Of a stretch of DNA of 62,404 bases, positions 1 to 7,988 are shown piece by piece; positions within the stretch are counted from its first letter, which is position 1, and every line of letters begins with the position of its first letter. The stretch comes from a virus. The notes under the pieces were generated by a model. It ran no database searches, was not told the DNA's origin, and worked only from the letters and a program-made list of their open reading frames with translations. The DNA is taken from the IMG/VR virus record IMGVR_UViG_3300021963_000133, positions 1 through 62,404 of that record; one strand, given 5' to 3'. The translations under genes and the position numbers were made by a program.

Positions 1-636
1 TCTCATTGATTTTCTAAGACCAGTTACTTTATCATAATTAGTATAAACAAAATCAGCTAAGTCATAACAAGAAGGCTTATCACCAATCATTTTAGTTAAT
101 TTGTCTAGAGGTAAAGCTTTTGCTTCAGTAACAACTGATTCTATAACAGTAGTATCTTTTAATTCATCTTCAGTAAATTCTATTGCTACTGAAACATGTC
201 CTTTTTTCGCAATGTCATTAGATGGTGCTAAAAATATTTTATCATATTTAACACCAGGTTTCGCTACTTTCCAAATCTCTCCATTTGTGAATTTAACCTC
301 ATCACCTATTTTGTATGAAGATAATTTTTTGCCTTCAGTAACAACTGATTCATCAATCTTCTTAGCGGCTAATTTAGAATCTTTCTTAGAAACATTATCT
401 AAGTAAGAACCATCTCCCCACCATGCAACTACTGCGTCAGTGTCTGCTGTTGAATGGAAACCTGCACCATCTTTATAAATTGCAATTTCTTTACATTTAC
501 CTGATGCAATCTTCTCTTTAGTAAATGACATAGCATCCTTCTCAGATTTAAACTTCTTAGCTGCTCTTACTCCATCAGAGTAATGTACTTCAAAACCTTC
601 TGAAATAAATGATTCAAATAGTTGAACTTTTTTCAT
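1..636 (-). CDS. Capsid-targeting-leader protein, C-terminus outside window
   Basis: Runs 212 codons from ATG at 636 to the window edge with no stop, so the C-terminus is missing. The N-terminus MKKVQLFESFISEG matches a leader shared with the genes between 9387 and 11671 and with an internal site of the 39261 gene: M-K-x3-L-[FY]-E-x-[FY]-x2-E. In T4 the similar leader MKTYQEFIAEA directs internal proteins into the prohead and is cut by protease gp21 after [LI]-x-E. The remainder is lysine-rich, with a segment SVVTE appearing twice; I recognise no enzyme family. Packaging into the head is inferred from the leader only. Confidence 0.8.
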   Translation of the reverse strand, partial: MKKVQLFESFISEGFEVHYSDGVRAAKKFKSEKDAMSFTKEKIASGKCKEIAIYKDGAGFHSTADTDAVVAWWGDGSYLDNVSKKDSKLAAKKIDESVVTEGKKLSSYKIGDEVKFTNGEIWKVAKPGVKYDKIFLAPSNDIAKKGHVSVAIEFTEDELKDTTVIESVVTEAKALPLDKLTKMIGDKPSCYDLADFVYTNYDKVTGLRKSMR

Positions 637-667
637 TATATTATTATAGTTTAATTTATTCTATTTA

Positions 668-967
668 TCAAAAATTCTGATCAAAATCTTCAAGATCACC
701 ACGGCTTAATTGCTCTAATTGCTGTTTAATCTCGTGTACTCTCCATTCATAATCAAAAACCTCATCAGCATTACATTTGCCGCCTTTGTGTGCCTTTTTA
801 ATCATGGCTAACTCTTTTTTGGCACGTTGTAATTCTTTTTCTAAAGCTTCCTGAATCCTATGATTCTGACTGACCTGCGGAAGTTGAACTGTTTTAGTCG
901 GTTTAAATTTAGTAACTTGAATTCCAAAATCACTAAAAAGGTACTGCGCCATTTCAAATTGTGTCAT
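668..967 (-). CDS. Hypothetical coiled-coil protein
   Basis: 99 aa, no family recognised. Residues about 36-60 and 72-90 are rich in E, K, Q and L with heptad spacing, so a coiled coil is likely. There is no signal peptide or membrane segment. It lies 31 bases upstream of the leader-bearing gene that starts at 636. Confidence 0.6.
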   Translation of the reverse strand: MTQFEMAQYLFSDFGIQVTKFKPTKTVQLPQVSQNHRIQEALEKELQRAKKELAMIKKAHKGGKCNADEVFDYEWRVHEIKQQLEQLSRGDLEDFDQNF

Positions 968-1015
968 GATTGTAAAATTTTATTTGACTCTCGTCAACTA
1001 GATGTTATATTTATT

Positions 1016-3097
1016 CTAATACTCTATGTCTTTTAAACAGTTTATAATATCTTGAGTAGTAATCTTTTCTCCTTTCACTAAATTACAACCCTGGTTAAAC
1101 AGGTTACTTGGTGTCTGCTGTTCATGTATTACTACAACTGGCTTACTTAATGTCCATCCTAACCACGCAACTTCATTCGGTACACTAATCAGGTAATTAC
1201 ACCACTGTAAATTATTGTATACACCCTTCAGTCCACCTCGAATCGGTTCAACGCCAGTCAATCCTAACTCTACACCTCCAACTAGATAAACTTTATAACC
1301 CTCTTTAACATGATGGTCGACGATCTCCTGCCAACCTAGATCCCAAGCACCTTGATACTTCCATTCCTTCCCTCCATCAGGTGCAATGATAACATATTTG
1401 TCTGGATGTGGTCTTGCCATTGGACGTATAGTTAGGAAAGGTCTCTTCTCCTTCACAATCAATCCTAGTTGGTTTCCTACCACCTGACCTAAGTACTCTC
1501 CCTCCAAGCCTTGGTGATCTTCTAGTATAATAGTCATATCAATATCTGGGTACCATCCGGTCTCATCAGGGATTGGATGTAGATTCATTTTTCTCTTGTA
1601 GTATTGCCAGTTAATTTGATCAGCAAATGGAGTTTTTATCCAACACCTTCTAATCCCGTGTGCTTCAATCCACTGACAAACTCCTTCCAGTCCGCTTAAG
1701 ACCACTTCTAGACTAGAAGCATTCCAGATAATTGCAGCGTCCTTACCCTCCGTTTCAGCCTTCCAACTGTCGGAAGATCCATCCGGGAATGAAGCATAGA
1801 CTCGAACGTCATCTGACCAGCCCATTGTATGATTCATTTGGTCCATTGGAGCTAGCGAATAGGAGTGTTGTTCTACGTCGCTGATCACCACCGTAACCTG
1901 AATCTCGGATGTACCGAGATTAGTAATACGAGGACCATTCAGCCATTCGACGGTCCATTGATTGGGGGACTGCTCTACTGCGATTCTATTGGTATCTAAA
2001 CGTAATATTTCGGTATACAGGTTATCTACTTGTTGCTGGAATCTTACGCCATCCTGACCTTTTAGAATACCAGGTCTCCTACATGCACATGTTAAACGTT
2101 CAAGGAGGGTTTCAAAATCTTGATCTAAGTTTCCAGTTAATTCTGTGAATGTTCCATCATACGCACCTCGGTAAGCTCGAAGAGGAAATCCGACTATTCG
2201 TGTGCCATTTGCAAGGGCAAGTTTAAACGCTATAGGGTCAATGTCTTGGATTGACGTGTGCAGCATCACTTCAGCAACTCGAAGCCACTTCCAAACATCT
2301 ACTTGCTCTCCCCAGATGGTGACGTTCTCCGGGAGATGGGCAACCAGCGGTGTCCAATACTCCTCAAATTCCGGATCCAGGGGTCCCACAAGGTGAAACT
2401 TGTAATTGGTATGTCCCCTTTTAAGGAATTCTTGGGCCAACTTGACTAGGTATTGCTGGTTTCCAGAAGGGCAGATGGGCCCTAGGTTGACGATATGTTT
2501 AATTTCTTCACCTGACATTTTAAAATCTCCTAAAATCTCCTGACGACTCATAGAATCTGAAATCTCTAATGCATCAATAGGAAATTGAATTAATTCCTTC
2601 GGCGCTTTCATCTGAGAAAATTGATTGTCGAATTGATCGAAGCCAATTAGAGAGTAGGCATCTGGTTCCCACTGTTTTGCGCAAGTCGGTTCAAACGTCG
2701 AATCATGTGAAGATTCCACTATCCTCCAAGGTCTTTGATTACTATAAATCCAGTCTTGAATATCAGATGGGAATTCATCAAAATTCTCAGGTGACTCTTC
2801 GAAATGGATAATATCTGGTCCAATTTCTTGAAGTACTGAACGTACATTCCAGCGGTTTTCAATATAGTTATCTGGCAGTTCATTCCTGTCACCAAGACTG
2901 GTAAACTTATTGATACCACATTCTGTAATTACTTGATTCCTAAGTGATTGGAATTCATCAGACCAATAAGACCATTCAATTACATGAATATCATATTTGT
3001 CTATTTTCTTTAATTCTTGAATTCGTCTTAATAGGAATTCTGGTCCATCACCTAATCCTAGGTGCTCAATAATAAAAGCTAGTTTAATCTTTCCCAT
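1016..3097 (-). CDS. Two-domain glycosyltransferase (GT4-like plus TibC/heptosyltransferase-like)
   Basis: 693 aa. The N-terminal ~370 residues start with the Rossmann-like KIKLAFIIEHLGLGDGPEFLLRR and have a GT-B layout (IVNLGPICPSGNQ, then VTIWGEQVDVWKWLRVAEVMLHTS as in family GT4). About residues 390-470 form a beta-rich linker. The C-terminal ~220 residues resemble the O-heptosyltransferases of the TibC/autotransporter type (KYVIIAPDGGKEWKYQGAWD, GWQEIVDHHVKEGYKVYLVG, then a donor-site-like region). The substrate is unknown; decoration of virion proteins, host surface sugars or phage DNA are all possible. It overlaps the upstream gene by 14 bases, so the two are probably co-translated. This fold pairing is unusual in phages. 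Confidence 0.75.
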   Translation of the reverse strand: MGKIKLAFIIEHLGLGDGPEFLLRRIQELKKIDKYDIHVIEWSYWSDEFQSLRNQVITECGINKFTSLGDRNELPDNYIENRWNVRSVLQEIGPDIIHFEESPENFDEFPSDIQDWIYSNQRPWRIVESSHDSTFEPTCAKQWEPDAYSLIGFDQFDNQFSQMKAPKELIQFPIDALEISDSMSRQEILGDFKMSGEEIKHIVNLGPICPSGNQQYLVKLAQEFLKRGHTNYKFHLVGPLDPEFEEYWTPLVAHLPENVTIWGEQVDVWKWLRVAEVMLHTSIQDIDPIAFKLALANGTRIVGFPLRAYRGAYDGTFTELTGNLDQDFETLLERLTCACRRPGILKGQDGVRFQQQVDNLYTEILRLDTNRIAVEQSPNQWTVEWLNGPRITNLGTSEIQVTVVISDVEQHSYSLAPMDQMNHTMGWSDDVRVYASFPDGSSDSWKAETEGKDAAIIWNASSLEVVLSGLEGVCQWIEAHGIRRCWIKTPFADQINWQYYKRKMNLHPIPDETGWYPDIDMTIILEDHQGLEGEYLGQVVGNQLGLIVKEKRPFLTIRPMARPHPDKYVIIAPDGGKEWKYQGAWDLGWQEIVDHHVKEGYKVYLVGGVELGLTGVEPIRGGLKGVYNNLQWCNYLISVPNEVAWLGWTLSKPVVVIHEQQTPSNLFNQGCNLVKGEKITTQDIINCLKDIEY

Positions 3098-3518
3098 TTG
3101 CGTCTAATATTTTCTTAATTTCGTCTTTAGTTTCCTGAATTAACCGGTAAACTGATGTTTCTCTGGTTGTATTAAAACGAAATTTATGTATATGATTATT
3201 ATATTGTCCTTTTACAGAAAGTTCACAAAATACTGTGTAACTTGGTCTCTTTTTTAAGAGCATAGAAAAATGTTTAACATTCCATGCCTGTTCTTTTGCA
3301 TCACCAATAAAAGCATATTCAACTTTGACGTATGCTGTTAAACTTAAATGGTCATCATTTAATTCTAAAAAATCATATCTTCTTTTAACACCATTTGTAA
3401 CAAGATACATCTCATAAGCAACAAAAGCACTGTTGTCTAGACAGTGCTTAAGTGTATTTAGTTCTAGTTTTGTTGAAATGTAGGGTGTTGGAAGATTGAG
3501 TGGTATCTCAATTAACAT
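3084..3518 (-). CDS. Hypothetical protein
   Basis: 144 aa with no recognised domain; predicted mixed alpha/beta, ending in a charged helix (RLIQETKDEIKKILDANGKD). Its stop overlaps the start of the glycosyltransferase gene, so the two are probably coupled. Confidence 0.6.
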   Translation of the reverse strand: MLIEIPLNLPTPYISTKLELNTLKHCLDNSAFVAYEMYLVTNGVKRRYDFLELNDDHLSLTAYVKVEYAFIGDAKEQAWNVKHFSMLLKKRPSYTVFCELSVKGQYNNHIHKFRFNTTRETSVYRLIQETKDEIKKILDANGKD

Positions 3519-3529
3519 AAGTAAAGTTT

Positions 3530-4276
3530 TTAGTCTCTAATTCTATATCCCCAATTATCAAATTTAGGTTTTTCTGGCTTTGGAGTTTCCTTGGTACTTT
3601 CAATAATATCTAATAAATCTGGATTCTCATCTGATTTTTTTATACTTATAGCAACTTCTTGAAATTCTTCAACTGAAGGCTCTTCTACTACTTCAGGTTC
3701 TTCATCAATAAAATCTTCCAGCGAAGCCTTTTCCCACATATCAATTTCCTCTTTTAGGTCATCATAAGATTCAACAACATTTCTCATTGATTCAACTCTT
3801 TCCTCTAAAGATTCTTCAGTTGCTGATATTGGTTCTTCAACCTTTTTACTTGGTTTAATATAATCTACCAATGATTTAATAAATCCTAATGCAACAAGAG
3901 GTAGAATCGCACCTGAAACAAATGCTAAGATTCTTTTCTGGTAAATTGGATCCTCTTCTATTAGATTAAATAATTGGGACCAAGTTGAATAATCCGTAAT
4001 ATTTTTAAATGCATAGTACATATTACCCTGCATTTGCATTAGAGTAATAGTAATGAATAGAGCCCATACTAAGGTTTTATTCATTTTATCCATTATAATA
4101 AGAGATGCTAAAGAAGCAGCAGCTCCTAATTCAAATGCAATTGCCAATGTAACAGCCAACCAATATGGATTTGACAATTCAAAAAAGTCAATTACGTGAA
4201 TGGTAGATATAATACTTACCATTAGGTATAATGATACAAATGTACCAATTATAAATTTATGTGTTAGGTTCTTCAT
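3530..4276 (-). CDS. Four-helix membrane protein with acidic tail
   Basis: The start chosen is the ATG at 4276 (MKNLTHKFIIGT), 39 bases inside the longest frame, because the upstream gene ends at 4257. About four hydrophobic segments follow: residues ~6-26, ~39-60, ~66-86 and ~118-140. The cytoplasmic-type tail of ~100 residues is very acidic (EESLEERVES, EEPEVVEEPSVEE). No family recognised. Together with the two small upstream genes it looks like a membrane module, function unknown. Confidence 0.65.
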   Translation of the reverse strand: MKNLTHKFIIGTFVSLYLMVSIISTIHVIDFFELSNPYWLAVTLAIAFELGAAASLASLIIMDKMNKTLVWALFITITLMQMQGNMYYAFKNITDYSTWSQLFNLIEEDPIYQKRILAFVSGAILPLVALGFIKSLVDYIKPSKKVEEPISATEESLEERVESMRNVVESYDDLKEEIDMWEKASLEDFIDEEPEVVEEPSVEEFQEVAISIKKSDENPDLLDIIESTKETPKPEKPKFDNWGYRIRD

Positions 4277-4460
4277 CTTCTTTGTTTTCCTTGTTTTTGT
4301 AAGGTACCCATTCATTTATTATTTCAGCACGTTCTTCACAACCACAGTCTTCATATCCTGCTAGTTTTGCAATTGCGTCTGCTATTTTAGCGACTCCAAT
4401 CTTTTTATTAAAGTTTAAGAGAGTATCTCCTAATCCTCTTTCGTGCTTTTCAATTGGCAT
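4257..4460 (-). CDS. Small conserved-type phage protein with DCGC motif
   Basis: 67 aa. The central GYEDCGCEERAEIINEWVPYK block (residues ~35-54) is a pattern I associate with short uncharacterised Bacteroidota phage proteins of the form LGDT...DCGC..R...N...PYK. The two close cysteines could bind metal. The stop overlaps the start of the membrane protein gene. Confidence 0.6.
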   Translation of the reverse strand: MPIEKHERGLGDTLLNFNKKIGVAKIADAIAKLAGYEDCGCEERAEIINEWVPYKNKENKEDEEPNT

Positions 4461-4461
4461 G

Positions 4462-4734
4462 TTATTTAGTCAATGTTTCAATTTGTTTATCAATCTCAGA
4501 CTGACGTTGTACATCCATCATTTTACGATCAGTTGCCTGAATCATTCTCTTTTCAGATTTTAGACCTTCAATTTCTAAGTCTTTCTTAGTTGCTAAAGAA
4601 TCTAATACTGCGATTTGTTTCTTAACTTTCGTTACTTCAGAATTCACACTACATGATTTCATATAGGTTAAGAATACCAAAACGATAATGATTTTAATAC
4701 CGTGCTTCTCTAAAAATAAATTAAATTTGTTCAT
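4462..4734 (-). CDS. Membrane-anchored coiled-coil protein
   Basis: 90 aa: one N-terminal hydrophobic helix (residues ~12-27, IKIIIVLVFLTYMKSC) followed by ~55 residues of coiled coil (VTKVKKQIAVLDSLATKKDL). This architecture is common among phage lysis-accessory or spanin-like proteins, but there is no direct evidence for that role. A late-type promoter candidate lies at 4755-4763. Confidence 0.6.
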   Translation of the reverse strand: MNKFNLFLEKHGIKIIIVLVFLTYMKSCSVNSEVTKVKKQIAVLDSLATKKDLEIEGLKSEKRMIQATDRKMMDVQRQSEIDKQIETLTK

Positions 4735-4754
4735 AATTTTCTGTTTTATTAGGT

Positions 4755-4763
4755 TTTATATAT
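4755..4763 (-). promoter_or_regulatory. Late-type promoter candidate ATATATAAA
   Basis: Minus-strand ATATATAAA about 21 bases before the ATG at 4734. The same core recurs before several lysis, tail and membrane genes here and resembles the T4 late promoter TATAAATA. Confidence 0.4.
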
Positions 4764-4764
4764 T

Positions 4765-5505
4765 TTAGTTTAATTGTTTGAATTCAGCAAGTCTCTTTTG
4801 AAAGATTCCGAAATAATGTTTTAAGTCCTTTTCAGTCAATGTAAATCTCTGTGGACATGCATCTATTTCATTAGCAATCCAAATTTCTGCGCCAATTGGT
4901 CGAATTCCTGTTCTTTCCCAGAATGCAACAAAATAAGCTGCAGCTTGAACATAATAATCTTGGATCCAATCATCTTTCTTAGGTTTTCGACTATTCTTAT
5001 AATCTATAATGATAACTCGTTCGTCAATCAATCGTGAAACATTATCAACTGTTCCAGCATATCCACCACCTTTTTCAGACCATAGAAACTTTTCAGCTGC
5101 TAGGACTTCTTTAATCTTATCAAAGAATTGGTCGTGATTGTTCCAGAATTTCATAAAGAATTTAAATCCTTCTTCAATAAATTCAGTATCAAATTGTTTG
5201 ATTTCTCGGTCTTTGTGTAGTGATTTCTTTAATTCACCGAGACGTTCTTCCTTAGTACCAGGAATCTGTTTGTATAATTCAATAAGTCTATGCATTACTG
5301 TTCCACGATTCATGGACAGTGTTGAGATTCTATTAGCTTCCTCTTCTCCAACTCTAGATTTCCAAGCGTCTAAGCCAGACTTATCACTAGTTCCGCCAAG
5401 AACTGTTGTAACTGAGGGAAAGATTCCTAGGATCTCTTTCCCTCGACTTACTTGATAGTGTCTATTACCATTTATTTCTACTCTTTTAATTCTTTCAGTA
5501 GCCAT
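4765..5505 (-). CDS. PD-(D/E)XK exonuclease (Cas4/MGME1-like)
   Basis: 246 aa. The C-terminal half carries the nuclease core: GGGYAGTVDNVSRLIDERVIIIDYKNSRKPK gives the D...DYK acid-acid-lysine triad, and QDYYVQAAAYFVAF is the typical helix following it (QxxxY motif). This matches the RecB/Cas4/MGME1-type branch of PD-(D/E)XK nucleases, which act on DNA ends. An N-terminal SVTTVLGGTSDKSGLDAWK segment is typical for phage and mitochondrial members. A role in phage recombination or host DNA breakdown is inferred. Confidence 0.8.
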   Translation of the reverse strand: MATERIKRVEINGNRHYQVSRGKEILGIFPSVTTVLGGTSDKSGLDAWKSRVGEEEANRISTLSMNRGTVMHRLIELYKQIPGTKEERLGELKKSLHKDREIKQFDTEFIEEGFKFFMKFWNNHDQFFDKIKEVLAAEKFLWSEKGGGYAGTVDNVSRLIDERVIIIDYKNSRKPKKDDWIQDYYVQAAAYFVAFWERTGIRPIGAEIWIANEIDACPQRFTLTEKDLKHYFGIFQKRLAEFKQLN

Positions 5506-5948
5506 TAAAATGGTAATTTATGCCATGGTATAAATTTAATTGATGCCCATATTGCAGTTGCATATGCACCAGTTGCTAAGATAGCGGTAATTATAGCGCC
5601 TGGATCGACATAGTCAGTTTCAGGATAAAGGATAACTAAATATGAATCAGTTCCTTCAATTCTTCTAATATCTGGGAACATATCATCTGATAATCCATAT
5701 TTCAACAAGATTTGACTAATAGGACTTAATGATTGGATAACAATCGATTGTTGTAATAACTCAGGTTGATTAAGTTCATCACCTTCAAGATTAATTACAG
5801 CATAAATTCTACCAATCCAGTCAATTCTTAGTCCTTGCTCATACAATTCCTTTTCAATAGATTTTACAGCTCTATAGCATTTAATAAGTAACCATGCTTC
5901 TTTAATAAAATAGAACCAGTACTTTATAACATTAATTGGATTCAACAT
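5505..5948 (-). CDS. Hypothetical protein with C-terminal hydrophobic segment
   Basis: 147 aa. Hydrophobic stretches at residues ~8-24 (YWFYFIKEAWLLIKCY) and ~117-137 (GAIITAILATGAYATAIWAS) suggest membrane association. No family recognised. It shares one base with the nuclease start and overlaps the thioredoxin stop, so it belongs to the same transcript. Confidence 0.55.
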   Translation of the reverse strand: MLNPINVIKYWFYFIKEAWLLIKCYRAVKSIEKELYEQGLRIDWIGRIYAVINLEGDELNQPELLQQSIVIQSLSPISQILLKYGLSDDMFPDIRRIEGTDSYLVILYPETDYVDPGAIITAILATGAYATAIWASIKFIPWHKLPF

Positions 5949-6237
5949 ATTCTTCTAGTTTGTTTGTTAGATTTTGAACCGTTTGGACACCATTGATTCG
6001 ACCTACAACCTCACCATTTTTAACAATAACAATTGTTGGAATATTTCTAATTCCATATTTAGAGGCATCTTCAAAATCAGTATCAACGTCCAAACGATGA
6101 ACTTTGACTCTAGTTATATTAGCTTCTTCAAATTTGTTTAATGCTGGTTCTAGGGCCTTACAAGGTCCGCACCAGTCTGCTCCAAATTTGATAAAATGTA
6201 TTCCTTCCATTAATTGGTCTGTCATTGATTCTGTCAT
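5932..6237 (-). CDS. trxA: Thioredoxin
   Basis: 101 aa, full thioredoxin length. The active site WCGPC lies at residues ~22-26, the cis-proline motif NIPTIVIVKNGEVVGRI near residue 65, and the C-terminal helix is intact. It should reduce disulfides, plausibly supplying reductant to ribonucleotide reductase or a replication protein as in other phages. Start overlaps the upstream stop as ATGA. Confidence 0.95.
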   Translation of the reverse strand: MTESMTDQLMEGIHFIKFGADWCGPCKALEPALNKFEEANITRVKVHRLDVDTDFEDASKYGIRNIPTIVIVKNGEVVGRINGVQTVQNLTNKLEEYVESN

Positions 6238-6563
6238 GCTATTTCTACTTTTATTTGTTTTTCCGTTTCAAACCAACCATTCTCTTGTTGCTCTTCTACT
6301 ATTTTTCCAGATTCAAATGTACCATTGTACGAATGATCAGCTGAATCATAATAAACTTTCATTGGTCCTTGAACCACTAAATGAACTGGATGCTCGTAAT
6401 AAGCATCGCTGTTTTTAATCTTTGCGGCGTTTTGCGCCAAATATTCTAAAAAATCTTGTTCTGATTTTCCGGTAAATTCTGGGAAATCGGCAGTGTCTAA
6501 TTCTACAGGTAATGTAGTTGCCTTAATAACTCGTTCTTGAGTTCTTCTAACTATAATTTTCAT
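6234..6563 (-). CDS. Hypothetical protein
   Basis: 109 aa, no recognised domain. Acidic, predicted beta-rich with a central helix (SEQDFLEYLAQNAAKI). Overlaps both neighbours by 4 bases, consistent with translational coupling to the thioredoxin gene. Confidence 0.6.
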   Translation of the reverse strand: MKIIVRRTQERVIKATTLPVELDTADFPEFTGKSEQDFLEYLAQNAAKIKNSDAYYEHPVHLVVQGPMKVYYDSADHSYNGTFESGKIVEEQQENGWFETEKQIKVEIA

Positions 6564-6820
6564 AATTTATCAACGATTGAGACTAAAGTAATAATACATG
6601 ATACTAAAATAAATCCTATTAGAGTCCATGTAATTGTTTTTTCGGCAAGTTCAACTTGATCCCTTGTTCTACCCTGTCGATATTTCATCGATTCAAATCT
6701 TTCAAAATCTGATCGAGCTTTGTCTTTACATGTTTGAGAATTACATGTATAAATCTCTCCAAAATCGGGCTCTATTGACAATTTAGTCGTAGCCGTCTCA
6801 TTGCAGTTAAAACATTCCAT
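6560..6820 (-). CDS. Zinc-ribbon-like membrane protein
   Basis: 86 aa. Four cysteines at the N-terminus (CFNC... and CNSQTC) could form a zinc site; residues ~62-83 form one transmembrane helix (ITWTLIGFILVSCIITLVSI). Likely exposes a small metal-binding head on the cytoplasmic side; no function known. Confidence 0.6.
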   Translation of the reverse strand: MECFNCNETATTKLSIEPDFGEIYTCNSQTCKDKARSDFERFESMKYRQGRTRDQVELAEKTITWTLIGFILVSCIITLVSIVDKL

Positions 6821-6834
6821 AGGTTAAAAATTTA

Positions 6835-6866
6835 GAGAATCTTATAATTTTATATATAAGATTCTC
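6835..6866 (-). terminator. Inverted repeat, possible terminator
   Basis: GAGAATCTTATA and TATAAGATTCTC form a perfect 12-bp stem with an 8-base AT loop between two genes. On the minus strand it is followed by TAAATTTTT, a weak T-tract. It would end the 6878-7069 transcript. Confidence 0.5.
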
Positions 6867-6877
6867 CAAATGTTTAA

Positions 6878-7069
6878 TTATTTAACACCATTAGAAGAAA
6901 GCTTCTGTTTAGTAACGTGAGCTTTTAACTTTTCAGTCCATTCTTCAAACTTTTCAGTTGCGTTGTTTGGATTTGCTTGAATGCATTTAAAAGTTTGTCC
7001 GTCTTTACGAAGTAAGATTAAATCTCCAGATAATTCGATCTGATACCCTAAGTCAAAATTGTTTACCAT
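6878..7069 (-). CDS. Small hypothetical protein
   Basis: 63 aa, no family recognised; the second half is a lysine-rich helix. It is the first gene downstream of a class A promoter motif (7099-7114), suggesting strong or early expression. Confidence 0.6.
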   Translation of the reverse strand: MVNNFDLGYQIELSGDLILLRKDGQTFKCIQANPNNATEKFEEWTEKLKAHVTKQKLSSNGVK

Positions 7070-7098
7070 GATATTTGTTTTTGTTTGTTTGTTAATGA

Positions 7099-7114
7099 TA
7101 TGTAAATATAAACA
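7099..7114 (-). promoter_or_regulatory. Class A promoter motif
   Basis: Exact minus-strand TGTTTATATTTACATA, one of 14 copies in the window, 30 bases upstream of the ATG at 7069. TATATTTA within it resembles the Bacteroidota -7 box TAnnTTTG. This copy lacks the GTTAATAAC upstream element. Confidence 0.7.
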
Positions 7115-7137
7115 AAAGTTTTCAAATAAAAAAACTT

Positions 7138-7746
7138 TTACTCACTTTTTTCCAAATTATTTTTTAACCAATTAGCCGGCCAATTTGAAGATAGCTTTGT
7201 CTTTTTAGTTTCATTTCTTTCAGGATGCCATTGTACTAAAAGTATCTTATGTCCATTATTAGCCGAAACTGCAGCTTCTATTGTTTTATCAGGAGCCCAA
7301 AAGATTGCTTTAAGTTCTTCTGATAAAATTGAACAACATTGATGATGCCTAGAATTAACTAACATTTCTAAATCATATTCATTTTTAACAGTATGAAATA
7401 CACTTGGTTTAACGTGATTTCCATGTTCAATTGTAAAATCATCAGAACAATGATTCTCTTCAATCTTAACATTTTTTATTGTACCAAAAAAATATGAATT
7501 GACTAGTTGCATTCCGCGACAAATTCCTAGGATTGGTATATTATTATCTAGAGCTTGACTGATCCATTGTAATTCTATAGCATCTCTTTTTTTATCTTTA
7601 CCAATATCTCCGCCTCCGGAAAGAACAAGAGTCCCATCAACCTGATCTCCAGGTGATAGGACTCTAAATTCAATTGAATGTTTAGTTAACCACTTAATAT
7701 ATCTTTCTAGCTCTTGCTTACCCTTCGGTGGTGCTAAATTTACCAT
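7138..7746 (-). CDS. Class I glutamine amidotransferase-like (peptidase C26/PuuD-like)
   Basis: 202 aa. LVLSGGGDIG (residues ~40-49), the nucleophile elbow PILGICRGMQLVN (Cys ~78) and QWHPER (His/Glu of the triad, residues ~173-178) are intact. This is the layout of gamma-glutamyl hydrolases of the PuuD/C26 type and of class I amidotransferase domains. The substrate cannot be told; removal of glutamyl groups or ammonia supply to a nucleotide pathway are options. It is followed upstream by the small 7749 gene and the DNA ligase. Confidence 0.8.
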   Translation of the reverse strand: MVNLAPPKGKQELERYIKWLTKHSIEFRVLSPGDQVDGTLVLSGGGDIGKDKKRDAIELQWISQALDNNIPILGICRGMQLVNSYFFGTIKNVKIEENHCSDDFTIEHGNHVKPSVFHTVKNEYDLEMLVNSRHHQCCSILSEELKAIFWAPDKTIEAAVSANNGHKILLVQWHPERNETKKTKLSSNWPANWLKNNLEKSE

Positions 7747-7748
7747 AT

Positions 7749-7988
7749 TTACTTCTTTTCCCAGAATAATTTATCATCAACAAAGACTTTAACAATGTTA
7801 TCACGTTGACCGATTAATTTCTGACAATATTGTTTAGGATATTTAATCTTGTCATAGACGACCTCATGTGCCATATAAACAACTCGAACGACTGACCCTC
7901 CAGGTGTTAGTGATAGTTCATTTGTTCTCATCTCGTCGGTTGGGACGTAGATATTTTTACTAGACAGTTCTTCCATTTTCATATACAT
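7749..7988 (-). CDS. Hypothetical protein
   Basis: 79 aa from the farthest ATG; in-frame ATGs at 7982 and 7976 are equally possible because the ligase gene ends at 7960. Beta-rich, ending in VFVDDKLFWEKK. No family recognised. Confidence 0.5.
   Translation of the reverse strand: MYMKMEELSSKNIYVPTDEMRTNELSLTPGGSVVRVVYMAHEVVYDKIKYPKQYCQKLIGQRDNIVKVFVDDKLFWEKK

Noticed and set aside
101-406. Plus-strand open frame of 101 codons
   Set aside because: It is the antisense of the leader-bearing gene 1-636, whose minus frame is continuous and starts with the shared leader.
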